From: Neolewinella xylanilytica
GTDB lineage: Bacteria; Bacteroidota; Bacteroidia; Chitinophagales; Saprospiraceae
DNA length: 64,000 nt
Reading direction: 5' to 3'
NCBI RefSeq assembly: GCF_002934605.1
Contig: NZ_PTJC01000006.1
Coordinates: 868,001 to 932,000, forward strand
The position numbers and the translations under genes were made by a program. This document shows positions 55,646-63,591 of this stretch, piece by piece. The notes beneath the pieces were generated by a model. The model ran no database searches and had not been told where the DNA came from. It saw nothing but the letters and a program-made list of their open reading frames with translations. Numbering within the stretch: the stretch's first letter is position 1; the number at the start of each line of letters is the position of its first letter.

Positions 55646-56221
55646 CTATTTGCAGAGTTGGGAAATAAGCAGGAAGGTGAAGAGCTGGTCGTTCTTTTCC
55701 CCTTTATCGTCCTGTAGGAGCAGAAGGGGAAGCAAACTTTGCAAGGAAGCATTACCTCCGCCTTTGGAGCCGTTCAATCCGTCCTGTCCGAGCAGTTGCA
55801 GCAGCAGGAGCGACTTCTTGTCGAAACTGCTTTCTTCCACCGTCTGGGATTCGGAGGCGCCGGCGAACCGTATACTTTGAAGTTGGGGCTGATCGAGGAG
55901 CAGGGCCATCAGCTGCGACTGCTGCATTCCCGCGGTGGATCGTTCCAGCTGCTGTAAGCGGCGGTGTATACTGGCCGGCGAACCCGGGGTCTGACTGAGT
56001 TGCAGCAGCTGCCGCCGCAGGGAATAGATCTGGCGTTGCATCCGGCGTAGGACGGCCGAGGCAGCCGTTCCGGTTCGGCTGCGGCTTCGCTCGGCGTCAC
56101 CGGATTCATTGAAATCGGATTCGAAATCACCGGCTTCGTCCTGCCAGGATTCGTAGGCATCGTAGGGGTCGGCCTCGATGCCTTCGTGAACGCTGCCGTT
56201 CTGATAGATGGAGTTGGGCAT
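55646..56221 (-). CDS. Leucine-run protein with acidic N-terminus
   Basis: The 191 residues have three parts: an acidic aromatic head (EADPYDAYESWQDEAGDF, then ESDFNESGDAE), a basic helical middle (VLRRMQRQIYSLRRQLLQL), and leucine runs at the end (KKSLLLLQLLGQDG, LQSLLPLLLLQDDKG, TFLLISQL). The head contains the same kind of acidic-aromatic peptide as the protease head and the 244-residue protein tail. I do not recognise a family. Second gene of the operon. Confidence 0.6.
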   Translation of the reverse strand: MPNSIYQNGSVHEGIEADPYDAYESWQDEAGDFESDFNESGDAERSRSRTGTAASAVLRRMQRQIYSLRRQLLQLSQTPGSPASIHRRLQQLERSTAGMQQSQLMALLLDQPQLQSIRFAGASESQTVEESSFDKKSLLLLQLLGQDGLNGSKGGGNASLQSLLPLLLLQDDKGEKNDQLFTFLLISQLCK

Positions 56222-56247
56222 GGTCGTATGGTTTTTATCAGGCAGGA

Positions 56248-56982
56248 TTAGAAATAAATGGACTCATCGTAGGCGAATTCATCGCCCCATAGCGCGGCCT
56301 CGGAGCTGTTTCCCACGCCGAAATCGCTTTTGGACTGGAAGCCCGACGAGGTGTCGCTGGATTCCTGGACTACCAGTTCGGGGCCATAAAGCTTTTGCAG
56401 GCTGGCTTCCAGCGATCCCTGGCCGGTTTCGGCACTTTCATTTCCTATGCTGCTGGTCCGCTGGTCCGCAGTGCGGGTCGAAGTGGCCGGGCCAGCGAGC
56501 AGATTGAAGAGATTGACGTACTCGGAGAGGTTGACTTCGGTAAATTCCTGTTTTCCCGCCCGCTGCCGGACGTGGCGGATGCGTTGGCGACCGATCGGAC
56601 CTTTAGGACTGACCCGGTTCAGGAGGTTGCCGGCAAGCAGTCGCTTGAGGCGGGGGTCATTGATCAGTTTCAGGAGATGACTGACGCGGGAGCGCGGATC
56701 GGCTACCTTACGGACTTGGTAACGGAGCTGCTGGACGGCGATGCCCGCTACTTTTTTAGCACCGAAGCCGATAGCTTTGCCGATGAAGGGAGCGGCGATG
56801 GCTGCCAGGGCTCCGAAAAACTCATCCTTTTCCTCGGGAGCCATCCTTTCGATGGCCGGTGTGACGGTGGCGTCCAGCTCCCGGTAGGGCGCATCCTGGA
56901 ACCGTTCGTCCACTACTTGCCGCAGGGCTTCGTAGTATTCCGATACGCTCAGGCCGTATTCCGCTAACATTTGGTTGTTCAT
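56248..56982 (-). CDS. Operon-first protein with glycine-rich hydrophobic segment
   Basis: The start at MNNQMLAEYGL gives 244 residues. Residues about 55-82 (FFGALAAIAAPFIGKAIGFG, then AKKVAGIA) form a Gly/Ala-rich amphipathic stretch that could insert in a membrane, followed by a basic helical part (LRYQVRKVADPRSRVSHLL, GRQRIRHVRQRAGKQEF) and an acidic-aromatic tail (LWGDEFAYDESIYF). No family recognised. It heads a five-gene operon (gaps 26, 6, 40 and an overlap). The layout of membrane-active segment plus acidic-aromatic tail is reminiscent of proteins found near contractile injection systems or self-assembling particles, which is inference only. Confidence 0.6.
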   Translation of the reverse strand: MNNQMLAEYGLSVSEYYEALRQVVDERFQDAPYRELDATVTPAIERMAPEEKDEFFGALAAIAAPFIGKAIGFGAKKVAGIAVQQLRYQVRKVADPRSRVSHLLKLINDPRLKRLLAGNLLNRVSPKGPIGRQRIRHVRQRAGKQEFTEVNLSEYVNLFNLLAGPATSTRTADQRTSSIGNESAETGQGSLEASLQKLYGPELVVQESSDTSSGFQSKSDFGVGNSSEAALWGDEFAYDESIYF

Positions 56983-57188
56983 AGTGAATGGTGTAGCTGG
57001 TGAAACATGTGCCAAAACTCGGTTTGCCCGTTGCTCCCCGCCGGGGTTTCTCGTATCAGGTCGTATCGGGCGGACGGATGTGTCCCCCCGCTGTGTAATT
57101 GGTAATTATGATGCCATTTCTTTCCACCCGTGCTACGGAAGCAGCCCTCAGCCGCTGGATGGAAGTCACCTCGCCTTATCTTGTCCGA

Positions 57189-58403
57189 ATGGATTTCACC
57201 TTTTCCGCATCGACGTCAGACAACATCCGCCACCTCGAAGCCTTCATGGACGAGCACGTCTACCCCGTGGAACGGCCTTACCGGGAATGGACGGAGTCGC
57301 ACCGCTGGCAAGTCTTTCCCGGCATGGCGGAACTCAAGGAACGCGCCCGTGCAGCCGGACTGTGGAACCTATTTCTGCCGGAAGACTACGGCGATTTCAG
57401 TCCGGGGCTGACCAACCTCGAGTATGCCCCCCTGGCCGAGATCATGGGCCGGGTGCTCTGGGCGAGCGAAATCTTCAATTGCAGCGCGCCGGATACGGGC
57501 AACATGGAGGTGCTGGCGAAGTACGGTACCCCCGAGCAACAACAGCAGTGGTTGCTGCCCCTGCTCGACGGGCAAATCCGCTCCGCCTTCCTGATGACCG
57601 AGCCGGCCGTGGCCAGTTCGGACGCGACGAACATCGCCACCCGCATCGAGCGGGACGGAGACGAATACGTCATCAACGGCCGTAAGTGGTGGAGTACCGG
57701 GGCGATGCACCCCGATTGCGCTTTTTACATCGTGATGGGTAAGACCGACCCGGAGGCCCCCCGCCACCGGCAGCAGAGCATGATCCTCGTTCCGGCCGAT
57801 ACTCCCGGCGTAAAAGTCGAGCGGCCACTTACCGCCTTCGGAACCTACGATAGTCCGGCGGGCCACGCCGAGATCACCCTAGCGGACGTACGGGTGCCGG
57901 CGAGCCACCTCATCCTGGGTGAAGGGCGCGGCTTCGAGATCGCCCAGGGCCGATTAGGGCCCGGTCGCGTCCACCACTGCATGCGGCTGATCGGGGTGGC
58001 GCAACGAGCCCTGGAGATGAGTTGCCGGCGGGTGGGGGAGCGGGAAGCCTTCGGGCGGCAGCTGGCGAAGTTCAGCAGCGTACGGCAGGAGATAGCCCGG
58101 AGCCGCTGTGAAATCGAGCAGGCGCGACTGCTAACCCTGAGTGCCGCCGACCACATCGACCGGGAAGGGATCAAGGGGGCGAAGGACCTGGTGGGCATGA
58201 TCAAGATCGTTTGTCCGCAAATGGCGTGTACGGTGGTCGATCGGGCGATCCAGCTGCACGGCGGAATGGGCGTGAGCGGTGATGTTCCGCTGGCTGACTT
58301 TTACGCCTATGCACGTAGTATCCGGCTGGCCGACGGACCGGACGAAGTCCACATGTTTCAGCTCGGCCGGAACACAATCGCCTACTACCAGGCAACATCG
58401 TAG
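57189..58403 (+). CDS. Acyl-CoA dehydrogenase, ACAD11-like
   Basis: With the start at MDFTFSAST the protein has 404 residues with the ACAD fold: [20 protein letters not shown] (FAD/substrate loop), [43 protein letters not shown], and the C-terminal [23 protein letters not shown], with [10 protein letters not shown] close to the end. In other bacteria and in animals this class works with the kinase-fold protein encoded at 52180. The frame opens 30 codons upstream, but a TATCTTGT promoter-like box lies 6 bases before the chosen ATG. The VOC pseudogene follows. Confidence 0.92.
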   Translation: MDFTFSASTSDNIRHLEAFMDEHVYPVERPYREWTESHRWQVFPGMAELKERARAAGLWNLFLPEDYGDFSPGLTNLEYAPLAEIMGRVLWASEIFNCSAPDTGNMEVLAKYGTPEQQQQWLLPLLDGQIRSAFLMTEPAVASSDATNIATRIERDGDEYVINGRKWWSTGAMHPDCAFYIVMGKTDPEAPRHRQQSMILVPADTPGVKVERPLTAFGTYDSPAGHAEITLADVRVPASHLILGEGRGFEIAQGRLGPGRVHHCMRLIGVAQRALEMSCRRVGEREAFGRQLAKFSSVRQEIARSRCEIEQARLLTLSAADHIDREGIKGAKDLVGMIKIVCPQMACTVVDRAIQLHGGMGVSGDVPLADFYAYARSIRLADGPDEVHMFQLGRNTIAYYQATS

Positions 58404-58429
58404 CCTCACCCTTTACCAAGCTTTTTACC

Positions 58430-58893
58430 ATGACCCGCATCCACCATGTCACCCTGATCGTCGAGGATTTGAAAAGCAGTCGTGATTTTTACGTCCGCGA
58501 GTTCGGCTTCAGAGAGCGGGAAGTGGACGGGCTCGATTACCCCGGTGCCTTCTTGATTATCAACGACCAACAACATTGCACCTGGCGGAACTGCCGGATG
58601 CCCCGCCGACGTTCCGGGGGCATTTCTGCCTGCGGGTGCCGGACTTCAGCGCCGTTTTTTACCGGATGAAGGATTTGGGAATCCTGGACGTCAGGCCGTG
58701 GGGACGTGTACGGGAATTGCCGGATGGCTCCATGCAGCTCTACCTCCGCGACCCGGCGGGCAACCTGGTGGAGATCACCTCCGAACCGGAGGACCGGGCG
58801 GGTATCGATCCGGCGATTCTGGAGGACGAACTTTACGGGGGTGGGCCGTACCGGTACTTCGGTACGGATGAACCGATAGGGTGGCAAGGTTAA
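58430..58893 (+). pseudogene. VOC/glyoxalase-fold protein with a frameshift
   Basis: The first half reads MTRIHHVTLIVEDLKSSRDF with the metal-binding His and continues to NDQQHC in one frame. The second half, HLAELPDAPPTFRGHFCLRV to LYLRDPAGNLVEITSEPE with the terminal Glu, is in another. The two would join if one base were added near 58578 (after CAACAACAT). Both halves are well conserved for a vicinal-oxygen-chelate protein of about 155 residues. It is either a recent pseudogene or a base missing from the assembly. Confidence 0.75.
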
Positions 58894-58930
58894 CTCAGGG
58901 TTAACTTTTTCGGGGTCGTCGGTAACAAAA

Positions 58931-59003
58931 GTGGTCGCGCGAGTCGTCGTCCGACGACTAATCGCGCGACGAGTAGCCGTCCGACGAGTACTCGCGCGAC
59001 CAC
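58931..59003. repeat. 73-bp palindromic element with TCGCGCGA units
   Basis: Ends GTGGTCGCGCGAGT (58931-58944) and its exact inverse (58990-59003). The 8-mer TCGCGCGA, itself a palindrome, occurs three times, separated by related GTCCGACGA segments. It fills the gap between the convergent VOC relic and acyl-CoA ligase gene and could act as a terminator in both directions. Confidence 0.65.
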
Positions 59004-60676
59004 TACCCCTCAAACACTACCCGCTCCGTACCCATAATCCACCCCTCCATCCGGTCGCGATAGAAGTCGTGCACCTGCGGCCGCTTCACCTTCAGGGTGG
59101 GGGTGAGGCGGTCATTCTCGACGCTGAACGGCTCTTCGGCAATTACCACGGTGGCCACCTTTTTGTAGCCGGGCAGGCTTTCGTTTACTTTCGCGAGTTG
59201 TTGTTCCAGACGGGCCTTCACCGCGGCCCGGTCCCGCTCCGCGCCTGTTTCCGACAGGGAAACGACCAGGAGAGGCTGCGGCATGCCGAGGCCCAGGACG
59301 CAGAGCTGGTCGATATCGGCGTTGCCACTGAATTTATCCTCGATCTCGTTGGGCACGATAAACTCGGCCTTGGCCGTCTTGAAGGTGTCCTTCACCCGAC
59401 CCGTGAGGTAGAGGAAGTTGTCGGCGTCGACGCGGCCCTGATCGCCCGTGTGCAACCAGCCCTCCGCATCGATGGTCTCGGCGGTTTTTTCCGGCGCTTT
59501 GTAGTAGCCGATCATGGTGTTGGGGGAGCGGGTCAGCACTTCCTTCGTCTCGGGGTCGATGCGGCATTCGGTGCCGGGCAGAGGTTGGCCCACCGATCCG
59601 GGGCGGTCCTGGTCGGCAAAGATCATGTGGCTCACGGCCCCGTTTTCCGTCATGCCGTAAGCTTCGGAGATCGGGATGCCGACGCGGGCGAACCAGTCTT
59701 TCGTGGCCTGGGGGATCGGCGCGGCCCCGGAGACGTTGCAGCGCGACTGGTCCAGCCCCAGCCCCTTACGCACCTTGCGCTTGATGAACCAGGAAACCAC
59801 CGGGATCTTCAGTAGCGTATCCATTTTTTCCTGGGGCAATTTCTTCAGCACCCCCTGCTGCAGTTTGGTCCAAATCCGCGGCACGGCGAAGAAGAAGGTC
59901 GGCCGGGCGTGCTGCAGGTTATCCGCGAAGCGCTCGATGCTCTCCGTAAAGAAGATCTCCCCCCCGTGGGTCAGGCACATGGTCTCGACGGTGCCCCGCT
60001 CGGCCACGTGGTTGAGGGGCAGGAAGCTGAAGTAGCGGTTGTCGCCGGAGTAGTCGTTTTCCAGCGGATTGCGGTCGTACAGTTCCCGCATCAGCGCGAT
60101 CTGGTTTTCGATACTCAGCATCACCCCCTTTGGCGTTCCGGTGGTGCCGGAGGTGAAAATGAGCGTCCAGAGGCCGTCGCGGGGCGGTACCGGATTGCCC
60201 TGCATCGGCTCGGTCTCCCGTAGAATTTCATCCCAGTCCTTGCCGCGTTCGATGCGTGAGTTGCCCGGGTAGTGGGGAAAACGAATGACCGGTAGCTCGT
60301 CCGGGATACCGGATTGCATGCTGTCCCAAACGTCGATCTTTCCCAGGAAAAGCAGGTCGATATCCCCCAGTTCGATCACCTCCGCGATCTGCTCCCCGGT
60401 GAGGGTAGCGAAAAAGGGGACGCTGACGTGGCCCGCCATCATGATCGCCAGGTCGGCGATGATCCACTCCCGGCAGTTCTTGCTGACCAGGCCGATGTGA
60501 CTTCCCGGCTCCAGATTAACCGCCCGCAGGTAGGCCGCCAGCCGCCGCGCCATTTGTCCGACTTCTCCCCAGGTGTAGGTTTCCCAGCGGTCGCCGAAGG
60601 GTTGGTGCAGGAAGGCTTTGTCGGCTTGGGCGGCTTCTTTCTCGTAAAATGATTCTAGGGTCGTCTGGTCGTACAT
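59003..60676 (-). CDS. Acyl-CoA ligase (AMP-binding family)
   Basis: The start at MYDQTTLESF gives 557 residues. LIFTSGTTGTPKGVMLS is the AMP-binding signature, FLPLNHVAERGTVE and SEAYGMTENGAVSHMIF follow, then GWLHTGDQGRVDADNFLYLTGRVKDTFKTAKAEF and a C-terminal region with RLTPTLKVKR. This is the long-chain acyl-CoA synthetase class of the ACSBG/FACL type. It activates fatty acids or related acids with CoA. The upstream 118 codons are open but unconserved and overlap the promoter area of the AbiE genes. A palindrome ends exactly at its stop. Confidence 0.92.
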   Translation of the reverse strand: MYDQTTLESFYEKEAAQADKAFLHQPFGDRWETYTWGEVGQMARRLAAYLRAVNLEPGSHIGLVSKNCREWIIADLAIMMAGHVSVPFFATLTGEQIAEVIELGDIDLLFLGKIDVWDSMQSGIPDELPVIRFPHYPGNSRIERGKDWDEILRETEPMQGNPVPPRDGLWTLIFTSGTTGTPKGVMLSIENQIALMRELYDRNPLENDYSGDNRYFSFLPLNHVAERGTVETMCLTHGGEIFFTESIERFADNLQHARPTFFFAVPRIWTKLQQGVLKKLPQEKMDTLLKIPVVSWFIKRKVRKGLGLDQSRCNVSGAAPIPQATKDWFARVGIPISEAYGMTENGAVSHMIFADQDRPGSVGQPLPGTECRIDPETKEVLTRSPNTMIGYYKAPEKTAETIDAEGWLHTGDQGRVDADNFLYLTGRVKDTFKTAKAEFIVPNEIEDKFSGNADIDQLCVLGLGMPQPLLVVSLSETGAERDRAAVKARLEQQLAKVNESLPGYKKVATVVIAEEPFSVENDRLTPTLKVKRPQVHDFYRDRMEGWIMGTERVVFEG

Positions 60677-60768
60677 AAGTTGGTTGGTATGCTCGCGGCT
60701 GCAAGGTAGCAACGGGGCGCCGGGGCGCAGGTGCGAAGCCAGCCCCAACCAATACGGAGAACCATTTC

Positions 60769-60795
60769 CTTTTTTCATACGTTTTTGAAAAAAAG
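60769..60795 (+). promoter_or_regulatory. Palindromic operator-like site before the AbiE genes
   Basis: CTTTTTTCA (60769-60777) and TGAAAAAAAG (60786-60795) form an inverted repeat with an 8-base spacer that contains a TACGTTTT -7-like box. AbiEi antitoxins bind inverted repeats in their own promoter, so this is a plausible operator. Confidence 0.5.
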
Positions 60796-60802
60796 AAACA
60801 TA

Positions 60803-61411
60803 ATGGCCGTTCCTCCGCCTAAGGATGACGACATCTTCATCACCCCGGCCGGCCTCCGCAAGCGCTACGGTAATTTCGATCCGAATACCTTTACGTATTG
60901 GCAGGAGAAAGCGCTGGTGCGTAAGCTGCGTAACGGATTGTACCTGAATAATGCGTTTGAGGTAAAGGGAAAGGCCGATCAGTTTATGATAGCGAATCAG
61001 TTGTACGAGCCTTCCTACGTCAGTTTGCACAGCGCACTACATTACTACGGACTCATTCCTGAATTCCCCTACGAAGTAACGTCGGTGGCGACCAAAAAAA
61101 CCACCCGCACCGTAGACGGAAAGAAGCGGTACAGTTACCGGACCCTGAAACCGGAGCTATTCTTCGGCTTCGAAAACGTTCCGTGGCGCGGACAACACTA
61201 CAGCGTTGCCTATCCGGAAAAGGCGTTGCTTGACCTTGCCTACCTGGAGCCTCAGTTCTCGGACCACGCCTGGGTCGAGGAGATGCGGTTCGACCACGGG
61301 AGCATAATGGAACTGGATTGGGACCGGCTTACGCACTTTAGCCATATCATGGACTCCGAAGTCGTCCGCCAGCGGATTGCCGTCCTTTTAGATGTACTCG
61401 CCGATGATTGA
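60803..61411 (+). CDS. Type IV antitoxin AbiEi
   Basis: The start at MAVPPPKDD gives 202 residues. The N-terminal part (FITPAGLRKRYGNFDPNTFTYW, ALVRKLRNGLYLNN) is a winged helix-turn-helix; the rest (PSYVSLHSALHYYGLIPE, YSVAYPEKALLDLAYL) matches the AbiEi C-terminal antitoxin domain. It represses its promoter and blocks AbiEii without direct contact. Its last 8 bases overlap the toxin gene. The in-frame extension upstream runs through the probable operator and is not used. Confidence 0.87.
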   Translation: MAVPPPKDDDIFITPAGLRKRYGNFDPNTFTYWQEKALVRKLRNGLYLNNAFEVKGKADQFMIANQLYEPSYVSLHSALHYYGLIPEFPYEVTSVATKKTTRTVDGKKRYSYRTLKPELFFGFENVPWRGQHYSVAYPEKALLDLAYLEPQFSDHAWVEEMRFDHGSIMELDWDRLTHFSHIMDSEVVRQRIAVLLDVLADD

Positions 61412-62180
61412 TCTTTCGCAAATAGTCAAAGCCTACCCGGAATACCTTCACGACGAACGGGAGTTCCTCCTCCGCGAGTACCTCCAGTACGAGATCCTCG
61501 CCATCCTCTTCACCAGCAAATTCGCCCACCGCTACACCTTTCTCGGGGGCACCTGTCTGCGGATCTGCTACGGTACCGACCGCTTCAGCGAAGACCTCGA
61601 CTTCGACAATCAGGATATCACCGTCAGCGAATTCGAGGAGACCGCCCGCATCATCCAGCGCCAGCTGGAACTGCGCGGCTTCCGGGTCGAACTAAGGCTC
61701 GCCTTCAAGGGCGCTTACCACTGCAGCATCAAATTTCCTGGCTTGCTTTACGGCTACGAGCTTAGCGGTCACCGCGAAGCCAAGCTGTTCATCAAAATGG
61801 ACACCGAGAAGCAACAATATCACTACCACCGCGAGCTCATTCCCATCAATCTGGCCGGTATCGGAACGGAAGTACCCGCGGTGCCGCTCTCGCTGCTCGC
61901 CTCCCAGAAGGTAGCCGCCATAGTGGGTCGCAAGCGTCCAAAGGGCAGGGATTTCTACGACCTCGCCTGGTGCCTGGCCCGGACCACCCCCGACTACGGC
62001 TACCTGGACGAGCGCTTCCGGGTAAGCAGCGCCACCCAACTCCGCAATTTCCTGCAACGGACCATCGAAGCCTTCGATTTCGACCTGCTCGCGGAGGACG
62101 TCCGCCCTTTTCTTTTTCACCTGGAAGACGTGGAGGCCATTCGGGCATTCCCGACCTACTGGCGTTCGGTCGAGCTATAA
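61404..62180 (+). CDS. Nucleotidyltransferase toxin AbiEii
   Basis: Members of this family transfer nucleotides to RNA (tRNA in mycobacterial relatives) and stop growth; AbiE systems were first described as phage abortive infection. Motif GGTCLRICYGTDRFSEDLDFDN near residue 50 gives the GG and the two catalytic Asp. LIPINLAGIGTEVPAVPLSLLASQKVAAIVGRKRPKGRDFYDLAW is the second conserved block. The start is the ATG at 61404 within the antitoxin end; one at 61392 is also possible. 258 residues, normal for the family. The strict overlap indicates coupled expression. Confidence 0.88.
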   Translation: MIDLSQIVKAYPEYLHDEREFLLREYLQYEILAILFTSKFAHRYTFLGGTCLRICYGTDRFSEDLDFDNQDITVSEFEETARIIQRQLELRGFRVELRLAFKGAYHCSIKFPGLLYGYELSGHREAKLFIKMDTEKQQYHYHRELIPINLAGIGTEVPAVPLSLLASQKVAAIVGRKRPKGRDFYDLAWCLARTTPDYGYLDERFRVSSATQLRNFLQRTIEAFDFDLLAEDVRPFLFHLEDVEAIRAFPTYWRSVEL

Positions 62181-62182
62181 GC

Positions 62183-63319
62183 TTACCGACGGGTATCCAC
62201 CAACTCGCGGACGATGCGGTGGACGGTCTGATTCAGTTTGCCCGCCGTTTTGGGGCCGCTGTGGTTGGAAATGACCGATACCGCCAGCTCGTGGTCCGGG
62301 AAGACGTACAACCAGTTTTGCGTACCGGAAGTACCCCCGTGGTGGTTGTAGGACGTCCCGTACTTATCCCGCCACACGTTCCAGCAGTAGGCGATGTGCC
62401 GGGATTTGCCATCCGTATAAAGGATTTCGTGGGATCGGCTTACCACCGGATCTTCCTTCCGGAGCTGCAGCGCGGCGTAGCGGAGCAGGTCGGGTAGGGT
62501 AGCGGTGACGCCGACCCCGCCCCCCCACAGGGAATTAAAGCTACGCGGCGATGGCGCGTCATTCTCCATCCAGTATCCTTGTACCGCATCGCCGGTGCCC
62601 CGTAGCTTCAGTTGAGTGTGCGCTAGTTTCTCCGGGCCGGTAAGGATCGTTTCAAGTTGTTGGTCCAGTGCCGCTTCGTTCACTTGCTCCAGAATGTAGG
62701 CCAGTAACTCCGTCCCCGCACTGCTGTAGGCATAGGTACTTCCCGGCGGTTCGGAGAGACGTACCGTGGCGAGATCCTCCCAGAAATCATCCTTTCCGTA
62801 CTGTTGCTCCAGGGCGTGAAAGCGGGCGGGCACATCGGGGGCGAAGGTCTCGAAAACGCCATTCCACGCCAGCGGGAGAAAGCCGGGCAGGCCGGACGTA
62901 TGCGTAAGTAAATGCCGAATCCGGATCGGTTCGCCGTCGTACGCGAGATTCGGATAGGGAGCCGGCAGATAGGATCGGATATCCTCGTCGATATCCAGTT
63001 TGCCCGCCGCAACGGTCGCCGCCACCAGGTAGCCGACCAGGGTCTTGGTAACGGATGCGATCTCGAAGACGGTGCCGTCATCGGGCGGATTACCACCGCC
63101 GGGCGTGAGCTCCCCGAAATGGCGGGTGACCGTTTTACCGTCCACCACCACCCCGATGGATACGGAGCGAATATCCCGTGATCGCAGGACCTTCGCCGCT
63201 GCCCGCTCCACGACCTCCGCTACCACGGTGGTGTCGGTAACGACTTGCCCCCACAGCTGCTGACCGGACAGCAACAGGACCATCCATGCGGTGCACCACC
63301 CCGTCCAGCTATACCTCAT
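62183..63319 (-). CDS. Serine hydrolase, beta-lactamase class C fold
   Basis: Signal peptide ending LWGQ, then the class C/DD-peptidase fold: FEIASVTKTLVGYLV with the nucleophile Ser and Lys (near residue 95), YAYSSAGTELLAYIL with the Tyr of the second motif, and HHGGTSGTQNWLYVFPD with the third motif. This family includes beta-lactamases, esterases and DD-peptidases; the variation YSS and HHGG does not decide among them. The 378-residue size is usual. It is not part of an operon: the AbiE gene ends 3 bases away on the other strand. Confidence 0.9.
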   Translation of the reverse strand: MRYSWTGWCTAWMVLLLSGQQLWGQVVTDTTVVAEVVERAAAKVLRSRDIRSVSIGVVVDGKTVTRHFGELTPGGGNPPDDGTVFEIASVTKTLVGYLVAATVAAGKLDIDEDIRSYLPAPYPNLAYDGEPIRIRHLLTHTSGLPGFLPLAWNGVFETFAPDVPARFHALEQQYGKDDFWEDLATVRLSEPPGSTYAYSSAGTELLAYILEQVNEAALDQQLETILTGPEKLAHTQLKLRGTGDAVQGYWMENDAPSPRSFNSLWGGGVGVTATLPDLLRYAALQLRKEDPVVSRSHEILYTDGKSRHIAYCWNVWRDKYGTSYNHHGGTSGTQNWLYVFPDHELAVSVISNHSGPKTAGKLNQTVHRIVRELVDTRR

Positions 63320-63443
63320 TCAACAAGAATAGGTCCCCCGCCTCACAACTTAGGTTAAGAATCTTATAAATTGGGCGACGGAGCGCAGGATCACCAACAA
63401 GGCCGCCGAGCGAACTAACCGGTGAAGGCGACGAACAGACTAA

Positions 63444-63579
63444 GAACTACCCGACTAACGAACTACCCGACTAAAAGACTAACAGACTAACAGACTACCC
63501 GACTAACGAACTACCCGACTAAAAGACTAACAGACTAACGAACTACCCGACTAAAAGACTAACAGACTAACGAACTACA
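63444..63579 (+). repeat. Octamer tandem array
   Basis: Seventeen 8-base units in register, variants of AGACTAAC, CGACTAAA, CGACTAAC, GAACTACC. A higher-order 32-base block (four units) occurs three times exactly at 63460-63491, 63508-63539 and 63540-63571. It ends 12 bases before the M14 peptidase start. Confidence 0.85.
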
Positions 63580-63591
63580 ACCCCCCGACCA

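Noticed and set aside
63444-63579. CRISPR array
   Set aside because: Units are only 8 bases, joined without unique spacers, and no cas genes are nearby; it is a simple tandem repeat.
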